Source: Microcella putealis
GTDB lineage: Bacteria; Actinomycetota; Actinomycetes; Actinomycetales; Microbacteriaceae
Assembly: GCF_004216575.1 (NCBI RefSeq)
Contig: NZ_SGWW01000003.1
Location: 434,001-498,000 of the forward strand
DNA length: 64,000 bases
Reading direction: 5' to 3'
This document shows positions 58,619 through 64,000 of this stretch, in pieces (positions within the stretch are counted from its first letter, which is position 1; every line of letters begins with the position of its first letter). Under the pieces are notes generated by a model. It saw only the letters and a list, made by a program, of their open reading frames with translations. It made no database searches and had not been told where the DNA came from. The position numbers and the translations under genes are program-made.

Positions 58619-59431
58619 CTACTCGCCGCCTCGCAGGATGGCGAGGATGCGCAGGATCTCGATGTAGAGCCACACGACGGTCAGCACGATGCCGAAGACG
58701 GCGCGCCAGGCGAAGGTGCGGGGGGCACCATTCTCGACGCCCTGCTTGACCGCGTCGAAGTCGAGTACCAGCGAGTACGCCGCGAGGAGGACGACGAGAA
58801 CACCGAGAATCAGGCCGAGCGGCATGCCCAAGAACGTCATGTCGCGCAAGCCGAACTGGGAGTCGGTGACGCCAAAGACCATCAGGCCGAGGTTGACGAG
58901 GCCGAACAGCGCGTACCCGACCATCGCGATCAGGAAGATCTTCGTCGCCTTCTTCGACGCGCGAATCTTGCCGCTGCGGAACAGCAGCAGCGTCGCGATG
59001 AAGACGGCAGCCGTGCCGATCAGCGCCTGCGTAGCGATGCCCTGGTAGTTGGTCTGCTCGAAGATCTGGGAGATGCCGCCCACAAAAACGCCCTGCACGG
59101 CCGAGTAGGCGAGCACGAGCGCGGGCACGGTCTTCTTCTTGAAGATGTTGACGAGCGCGAGCACGAAGCCGACGATCGCGGCGGGGATCGCCAGCGCCGG
59201 AACGAACCAGCCGATCGCGGCGCCGACGGCGAGGATCGCGAAGGCGCCCACGGCCTTCTGGATCGTGTCTTCGTACGTCATGCGGTCGGTCTGCTCGGGT
59301 GTCGCCGAGGGGCGGCCGTAGAGCTCGTCGAGCTGCTCAGCGCTCGGGGCGTTCATCTTGTTGAGCGCCGCGGAGCTCTGGTTGAGCTGGAAGGCGGGGG
59401 AGTTGAACGCGGGGTTCGACATCGCTGCCAT
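58619..59431 (-). CDS. Bax inhibitor-1/YccA family membrane protein
   Basis: 270 residues with a 50-residue hydrophilic N-terminus and seven TM segments. The DRMTYEDTIQKAVGAFAIL entry, GGISQIFE, GLVNLGLMVFG and LDFDAVKQGVENGAPRTFAWRAVFG (core FDAVKQGVENG) fit the actinobacterial YccA-like branch. Homologues elsewhere are calcium-leak channels or protease modulators; the role here is unknown. ATG 59431 follows AAAGAGGAC. It converges with the TPR gene three bases apart. Confidence 0.9.
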   Translation of the reverse strand: MAAMSNPAFNSPAFQLNQSSAALNKMNAPSAEQLDELYGRPSATPEQTDRMTYEDTIQKAVGAFAILAVGAAIGWFVPALAIPAAIVGFVLALVNIFKKKTVPALVLAYSAVQGVFVGGISQIFEQTNYQGIATQALIGTAAVFIATLLLFRSGKIRASKKATKIFLIAMVGYALFGLVNLGLMVFGVTDSQFGLRDMTFLGMPLGLILGVLVVLLAAYSLVLDFDAVKQGVENGAPRTFAWRAVFGIVLTVVWLYIEILRILAILRGGE

Positions 59432-59525
59432 GGGGTCCTCTTTCAGGGGGTGTCGGCCAGTCGGAGTTGTCGCCGGTCGGCTCGCCCATTCTAGGGAGAG
59501 GCCGCCCCAAAACGCCTGGTTATCG

Positions 59526-60023
59526 CTATGCAGGTGCTGGATGGGCGGTGCGCGACCGCGCGGAGACGTCGCGATCGAGCGCTGCCGCCCACCACGCGCA
59601 TCCGATGCTTGCCGCGCCGGTGAGCATGAGTGCGAAGAGCATGCCGTCGTACTCCTGCCAGATGAGGCCGCCAAGAACGGCGGCGAGCAGTACGGGGCCG
59701 ACGGTGAGCAGGCTGATCCAGGGGCGACGGCGGGCGAGCAGCCAGCCGAGGTAGGTGACGGCGATGGTCCACGTCGACTGGGGGCCGGTGAGCAGCAGCC
59801 ACAGCGTGCCGAGGCTCGGCAGTACGGGCAGCAGGCGCCGCCACGCGCGGGCGGGCAGCACGAGCCAGCCGAGGGCGTGGGCTGACGAGCCGACCGCGAG
59901 CGGCCAGAGGTTGGTGGTGCTGGCGGCCTGTAGGTGCACGAGGCCGCCGATGATCAGCGTTATGCCGAGGGCGACACGGCCGGCCTGCGTGCCCCAGCGC
60001 AGGGGCAGTTCGCGGGTGCTCAC
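59526..60023 (-). CDS. Multi-pass membrane protein of unknown function
   Basis: 165 residues with about six short hydrophobic segments (VALGITLIIGGLVHL, HALGWLVLPARAW, LGTLWLLLTG, VTYLGWLLAR, VGPVLLAAVLGGLIW, LFALMLTGAASIGCAWWAA). Not recognised. GTG 60023 overlaps the preceding gene's stop (GTGA), so the two are translated together. Confidence 0.65.
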   Translation of the reverse strand: MSTRELPLRWGTQAGRVALGITLIIGGLVHLQAASTTNLWPLAVGSSAHALGWLVLPARAWRRLLPVLPSLGTLWLLLTGPQSTWTIAVTYLGWLLARRRPWISLLTVGPVLLAAVLGGLIWQEYDGMLFALMLTGAASIGCAWWAAALDRDVSARSRTAHPAPA

Positions 60024-60283
60024 GGGGCGAGTGGCGCCGTGAACGCCTGATAGAGCACTGCGCCGGCGACAATGTAGCCCGCGAGCCACAGGTAGCCGAG
60101 GGCGACGGCCGTCCAGGCAAGACCGGCACCCCGTTCGGTTCCGTTGGAGCGTCCGATCTGCGCGGCCGCGACGTGCCCAAAGACGACGGCGAGGGGGCTG
60201 AGCAGGAGGGCGAGGACGAACGATGCGACCGCGAGGGCGTTCGTGCGTCGGCGGGTGGGTGCCGTCACCGCCTGCTCGGTCAT
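60020..60283 (-). CDS. Small DUF4190-type membrane protein
   Basis: 87 residues, two TM segments. NALAVASFVLALLLSPLAVVFGHVAAAQI and GAGLAWTAVALGYLWLAG (cores shown) follow the DUF4190 pattern. Function unknown. ATG 60283 lies seven bases after TAGCCT (60291-60296, minus strand), leaderless. Divergent from the phosphodiesterase gene with 31 bases between start codons. Confidence 0.72.
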   Translation of the reverse strand: MTEQAVTAPTRRRTNALAVASFVLALLLSPLAVVFGHVAAAQIGRSNGTERGAGLAWTAVALGYLWLAGYIVAGAVLYQAFTAPLAP

Positions 60284-60314
60284 GGCTCGGAGGCTACCGC
60301 GTACGCTCGGTGAC

Positions 60315-61292
60315 GTGCCAAAGGAAACGCGGCCAGAGCATCCCCTCGTCATTGCGCACCGGGGGGCGAGCGGTTACCGCCCCGAACACACGCGCGCCGC
60401 CTACGAACTGGCGATCGCCCTCGGTGCTGACGCGGTCGAGCCCGACATTGTTCCCACCCGCGACGGGGTGCTCGTCGTGCGGCACGAGAACGAGATCGGC
60501 GGCACGACCGACGTCGCCGACCGCCCCGAGTTCGCCGAGCGGCGCACGACGCGCGTCGTCGACGGGCAGAAGCTGAGCGGCTGGTTCACCGAAGACTTCA
60601 CGTGGGCGGAGCTTGCGACGCTGCGGGCACGCGAACGACTTCCCCGCGTGCGCCCGGCCTCGACGCGGTTCGACGGCCGGTACCCGGTGTTGCGGCTCGA
60701 GGATGTGCTCGGCATCATCGACGCTGCACCGCGCCCCGTAACCGTGGTGGTCGAGGTCAAGCACGCGACGTACTTCGCCGCGGCCGGATTCGACATGGCG
60801 CGGCTGCTCGAGCGCGAGGTAATCCGCTGGCGGGCGAGGGGCGGCACGGCGCCGCTGGTCGTCGAGTCGTTCGAGCAGGGCGTGCTGAACGACCTTCGAC
60901 AGCGCGCTCTTCGGGCCCGCTTTGTGTACCTGCACGAGAAGTCGGGCGCGGCGGCCGATCTCGTCGCGGCACTCGGGCGAGGGGCGCCGAGTTGGGAATC
61001 CCAACGCAGCGACGAGGGTCTCGACGCGTTGCGGGCGGCCGGGATGCACGGGCTGAGTGTCGAAACGGCCGCCCTGTCGCGCGAGTTGGTCACGCGGGCG
61101 CACCAGCGCGGGCTCGAGGTCTACACCTGGACCCTCCGCCCCGAGAACCGCTTCCTGCCTGAGCGGCATCGACTCGGCGCCTCGGCCGCGGCGCACGGCG
61201 ACTGGCACGCCTGGTTCGCGGCGGTGTGCGCGACCGGAGTCGACGGGGTCTTCGCCGACCACCCCGACCTGGTGCGCGAGGCCCTCGCGTAG
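60315..61292 (+). CDS. Glycerophosphodiester phosphodiesterase family protein
   Basis: 325 residues, TIM-barrel phosphodiesterase. HRGASGYRPEHTRAAYELAI, DAVEPDIVPTRDGVLVVRHENEI (catalytic His pair and E-x-D metal ligands) and a C-terminal VYTWTLRPENRFLP are the GDPD signature. It resembles the GlpQ type in length but has no signal peptide, so it should act in the cytoplasm. GTG 60315 lies seven bases after TACGCT (60302-60307), leaderless. Confidence 0.9.
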   Translation: MPKETRPEHPLVIAHRGASGYRPEHTRAAYELAIALGADAVEPDIVPTRDGVLVVRHENEIGGTTDVADRPEFAERRTTRVVDGQKLSGWFTEDFTWAELATLRARERLPRVRPASTRFDGRYPVLRLEDVLGIIDAAPRPVTVVVEVKHATYFAAAGFDMARLLEREVIRWRARGGTAPLVVESFEQGVLNDLRQRALRARFVYLHEKSGAAADLVAALGRGAPSWESQRSDEGLDALRAAGMHGLSVETAALSRELVTRAHQRGLEVYTWTLRPENRFLPERHRLGASAAAHGDWHAWFAAVCATGVDGVFADHPDLVREALA

Positions 61293-61332
61293 CCCGAGCG
61301 GTGTCGGCGCGGCGACCTAGACTGGGGCGGTC

Positions 61333-63696
61333 ATGACGCTGCTTCCTCCCGACGCCGACACCGTGCCCGACCCCTGGCAGGCCGAGCCAGCCGCCGACCC
61401 CCTGCTGGCCGGGCTTAACGAGCGTCAGCTCGCTGCCGTGCAGTCGCGGGCCGAGGCGCTCTTGATTGTCGCCGGTGCCGGCTCGGGCAAGACGAGCGTG
61501 CTGACCCGCCGCATCGCCCGCCTGTTGCGCGACCGCGAGCTGTGGCCGAGCCAGATTCTCGCCATCACGTTCACGAACAAGGCGGCCGCCGAGATGCGGG
61601 AACGCGTCGGGCACCTGATCGGTCACGAGGCCGCGCAGGGCATGTGGATCTCGACCTTCCACTCGGCGTGCGTGCGCATCCTGCGCCGCGAGGCGCAGCA
61701 GTTCGGCATGACCCAGGCGTTCACCATTTACGACTCGGCCGACTCGCGCGCTCTGATCAAGCGCATCGTGAAAGAACTGCAGGCCGATACCCTCGGGCTC
61801 ACCGTTTCGGCCGTCGCCGGCAAGATCTCGCGCCTCAAGAACGAACTCATCGACGCCGACGCGTTTGCCCGCCAGTACAACCAGAACGACCCGACCGAGG
61901 TCATGTTCCTCGAGATCTTCCGGCGGTACACGGCTGAGCTCACGCGCGCGAACGCGCTCGACTTCGACGACCTCATCGGTCAGACGGTGTACCTGTTTCG
62001 GGCGTTCCCGCAGGTGGCGGCGCTCTACCAGCGGCGCTTCCGCCACGTGCTCGTCGACGAATACCAAGACACCAACCACGCCCAGTACGCGCTGATCCGC
62101 GAGCTGACGCGCGGCGTGCGGCCCGAGCACGTGCCCGCCGACACCCGCATTGAAACGGATGCGACGGGGGCGATTCCGCCCGCGAAGCTCACGGTGGTGG
62201 GCGACTCCGACCAGTCGATCTACGCCTTCCGCGGCGCCGACATTCGCAACATCGTCGAGTTCGAACGCGACTTCCCGGGCGCCGAGGTGATCCTGCTCGA
62301 ACAGAACTATCGCTCGACGCAGACGATCCTCGACGCGGCGAACGCCGTCATCGCTAACAACTTCGACCGCATTGCCAAGAACCTCTTCACCGCGGTCGGT
62401 GCGGGCGACAAGATCACCGGCTTCACCGGCTACAGCCAGCACGACGAGGCGCAGTTTGTCGCCGACGAGATCACGACCCTGCACGACGGCGGCATGCCGT
62501 ACAACCAGATGGCCGTGTTCTACCGCACGAACGCGCAGACCCGAGCGCTCGAAGAAATTCTGATCCGCTCGGCGATCCCGTACCGGGTGCTGGGCGGCAC
62601 GAAGTTCTACGAGCGCGCCGAGATCAAAGACGTGATGGCGTACCTCGTGGCGATCGCGAACCCCGCAGATGCGCTCGCGGTGCGGCGCATCCTGAACACC
62701 CCGAAGCGGGGCATCGGGCCGGCAACCGAGACGGCACTCGCGATGCACGCCGACGAACTCGGCGGCACGCTGCGCGACGCCCTGAGCGACGCTGCCGCGC
62801 TGAAACTCGGGCCCAAGGTGACGGGTGCGATGCTCGAGCTCGCGCGCATCCTCGACGAGGCGAGCGCGACGATCGAGACGGCCCTCGTGCCCGACATCGT
62901 TACCGCGATCCTCGAGAAGACCAAGTACCTCGAGCTGCTGCGCGCCAGCCGCGACCCGCAAGACGAGGCGCGCGCCGAGAACGTCGAAGAGCTCGTCGCG
63001 GTGACGCGTGAGTTTCAGAAGAACAACCCCGAGGGGCGGCTCGTCGACTTCCTCACGGAGGTGGCGCTCGTCGCCGCGGCCGACGACCTCGACGACTCGT
63101 CGGGCACCGTGTCGCTCATGACGCTGCACACCGCGAAGGGGCTCGAGTACGACGCGGTCTTCATCACCGGCGTCGAAGAGAATCTGCTTCCCCACCAGAT
63201 GAGCGCCTCCGAGCCGGGCGGGCCCGCCGAAGAGCGGCGCCTGTTCTACGTGGGCATCACGCGCGCCCGCAAGAAGCTGCACCTGAGCCTCGCCATGACG
63301 CGCTCGACCTTCGGCGACACGCAGGTCGCTGCCCCGAGCCGTTACCTGCAAGAGATTCCCGCCGAGCTCATCGACTGGCGCGATTCACCCGGCATGGGAA
63401 TGCGCGGTGGAAGCGGCCAGCGTCAGCTCGGCTCGTCGAAGCCCTCCTTCTCGTACGGCACGTCGCTGCCGCCCGGTAAGCCGAAGACCGAGTGGGCAAA
63501 CCGGGTGACGAACACGGTGCGCGACAACGGCGACCTGACGCTGGAGGTCGGCGACCGCATCCGCCACGACGACTTCGGCGAGGGCCGCGTCACGGGCGTG
63601 ACGCAGAACGGGGCAAAGTCGATCGCCGAAGTGCAGTTCGACTCGGCGGGGCGCAAGCGACTGCTCATCAAGATCAGTCCGATCGTGAAGCTCTGA
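61333..63696 (+). CDS. pcrA: ATP-dependent DNA helicase PcrA/UvrD type
   Basis: 787 residues, superfamily 1A 3'-5' helicase for repair and removal of RecA or stalled polymerases. Motif I VAGAGSGKTSVLTRRIA, Ia AITFTNKAAAEMRER, II VDEYQDTN, III VGDSDQSIYAFRGAD, IV EQNYRST, V VSLMTLHTAKGLEYDAVF and VI FYVGITRARKKLHL are all intact. The last 60 residues (VGDRIRHDDFGEGRVTGV) form the Tudor-like domain that binds RNA polymerase in PcrA. TAGACT (61318-61323) is nine bases before the ATG. Confidence 0.96.
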   Translation: MTLLPPDADTVPDPWQAEPAADPLLAGLNERQLAAVQSRAEALLIVAGAGSGKTSVLTRRIARLLRDRELWPSQILAITFTNKAAAEMRERVGHLIGHEAAQGMWISTFHSACVRILRREAQQFGMTQAFTIYDSADSRALIKRIVKELQADTLGLTVSAVAGKISRLKNELIDADAFARQYNQNDPTEVMFLEIFRRYTAELTRANALDFDDLIGQTVYLFRAFPQVAALYQRRFRHVLVDEYQDTNHAQYALIRELTRGVRPEHVPADTRIETDATGAIPPAKLTVVGDSDQSIYAFRGADIRNIVEFERDFPGAEVILLEQNYRSTQTILDAANAVIANNFDRIAKNLFTAVGAGDKITGFTGYSQHDEAQFVADEITTLHDGGMPYNQMAVFYRTNAQTRALEEILIRSAIPYRVLGGTKFYERAEIKDVMAYLVAIANPADALAVRRILNTPKRGIGPATETALAMHADELGGTLRDALSDAAALKLGPKVTGAMLELARILDEASATIETALVPDIVTAILEKTKYLELLRASRDPQDEARAENVEELVAVTREFQKNNPEGRLVDFLTEVALVAAADDLDDSSGTVSLMTLHTAKGLEYDAVFITGVEENLLPHQMSASEPGGPAEERRLFYVGITRARKKLHLSLAMTRSTFGDTQVAAPSRYLQEIPAELIDWRDSPGMGMRGGSGQRQLGSSKPSFSYGTSLPPGKPKTEWANRVTNTVRDNGDLTLEVGDRIRHDDFGEGRVTGVTQNGAKSIAEVQFDSAGRKRLLIKISPIVKL

Positions 63697-63745
63697 CGAG
63701 CTCGTCGGGCACCTCTGCCCTGCTCGACGGTCGTTCGGGTCGAAA

Positions 63746-63762
63746 CAGAACCCCCAGTTCTG
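63746..63762. other. Small hairpin downstream of pcrA
   Basis: CAGAAC-CCCCA-GTTCTG, 6-bp stem, 49 bases after the pcrA stop and without a T-tract. Weak terminator or operator; undecided. Confidence 0.3.
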
Positions 63763-63833
63763 GGCGGTTCGTCCCATGGCTCCGGTCGTTAGCGACAGAA
63801 TGGGCACACGGCGACCGCGGAAGGATCACCCCC

Positions 63834-64000
63834 ATGGACATCTCGACAACGCAGCACGGCAACGGTGTGACCGAGATCGGCGTGACGGGTCGACTCAACA
63901 TGGTGACCGCCGCCCGCGTACGCGACGCCATTCAGACCGCCGTCGAATCCAACCACCCGCGGGTCGCCGTCGACCTGTCCGGCGTGCTCTTTCTCGACTC
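63834..64000 (+). CDS. STAS-domain protein, anti-sigma factor antagonist-like (3' end outside the window)
   Basis: The first 55 residues of a small STAS-type protein. The beta strand VTEIGVTGRLNMVTAARVRDAI and VAVDLSGVLFLDS (cores shown), where the phosphorylatable Ser is expected just after the cut, resemble SpoIIAA/RsbV. GGAAGGA lies eight bases before ATG 63834. Whether a cognate anti-sigma kinase follows cannot be seen. Partial at the window edge. Confidence 0.8.
   Translation, partial: MDISTTQHGNGVTEIGVTGRLNMVTAARVRDAIQTAVESNHPRVAVDLSGVLFLD

Overview
The window is about 64 kb of high-GC DNA, compact and gene-dense, and almost certainly from an actinobacterium (Actinomycetota, most likely Micrococcales/Microbacteriaceae; I cannot fix the genus). 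The grounds are the ribosomal operon order, the secY-adk-infA-rpmJ-rpsM-rpsK-rpoA-rplQ-truA-rplM-rpsI-glmM series, the glmS-acpS-alr-tsaE-tsaB-rimI-tsaD block, GuaB3 beside GuaB and GuaA, many GTG starts, and a large set of start codons lying 6-9 bases downstream of a TAnnnT -10 hexamer (leaderless mRNAs). Nearly all of it is chromosomal core; I see no prophage, integrase, insertion sequence, CRISPR array, tRNA or rRNA.

Layout. 1-270: 3' end of tuf with its terminator. 385-7020: a small membrane protein, a leftward IclR-type regulator and a rightward histidine-utilisation operon hutH-hutU-hutG-hutI, which separates tuf from the S10 operon. 7026-7348: a non-coding array of four about 67-bp repeats, each with a perfect 9-bp hairpin, alternating between two stem sequences (A-B-A-B) that change by paired substitutions. 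It ends in a longer hairpin and is bounded by perfect 11-bp terminal inverted repeats. I regard this as the most likely undescribed element. 7349-7763: promoter and structured leader of the S10 operon.

7764-18926: rpsJ-rplCDWB-rpsS-rplV-rpsC-rplP-rpmC-rpsQ-rplNXE-rpsH-rplF-rplR-rpsE-rpmD-rplO-secY, then adk. rpsN, map and rpsD are absent from the places where many relatives have them. 19496-22879: infA-rpmJ-rpsM-rpsK-rpoA-rplQ, with a folded leader before rpsM and a palindrome before rpoA. 22892-29482: a double-GNAT protein, an OatA-like acyltransferase (leftward), truA, rplM-rpsI and glmM. 29479-31268 (leftward): a methyltransferase and coaA, divergent from glmS. 31324-37992: glmS-acpS-alr-tsaE-tsaB-rimI-tsaD and two small membrane proteins. 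37927-39561: a THUMP-like methyltransferase (leftward) and groES alone behind two CIRCE-type operators.

39639-50189: a RarD-type transporter; a translationally coupled APH-type kinase plus class-III PLP enzyme resembling the hydroxylysine/ethanolamine kinase-phospholyase pairs; two branched-chain-type substrate-binding lipoproteins (rightward), the second behind a GlnR-like box; and the leftward livHMGF transporter operon, whose LivH carries an unusual secreted N-terminal domain. 50415-58139: guaB, a DUF559/AbiEi-like protein of different base usage, a GNAT, guaB3, SURF1, a DUF3817 protein and guaA. 58130-64000: a TPR protein, a Bax-inhibitor-1 family protein, small membrane proteins, a glycerophosphodiester phosphodiesterase, the PcrA/UvrD helicase and the start of a STAS-domain protein.

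Functionally the window joins translation and secretion (ribosomal proteins, SecY, RNA polymerase alpha) with precursor supply for the cell wall (GlmS, GlmM, Alr, OatA-like), tRNA t6A synthesis (TsaB/D/E), coenzyme A (CoaA, AcpS), guanine nucleotides (GuaB, GuaB3, GuaA) and nitrogen acquisition (Hut, Liv-type ABC).
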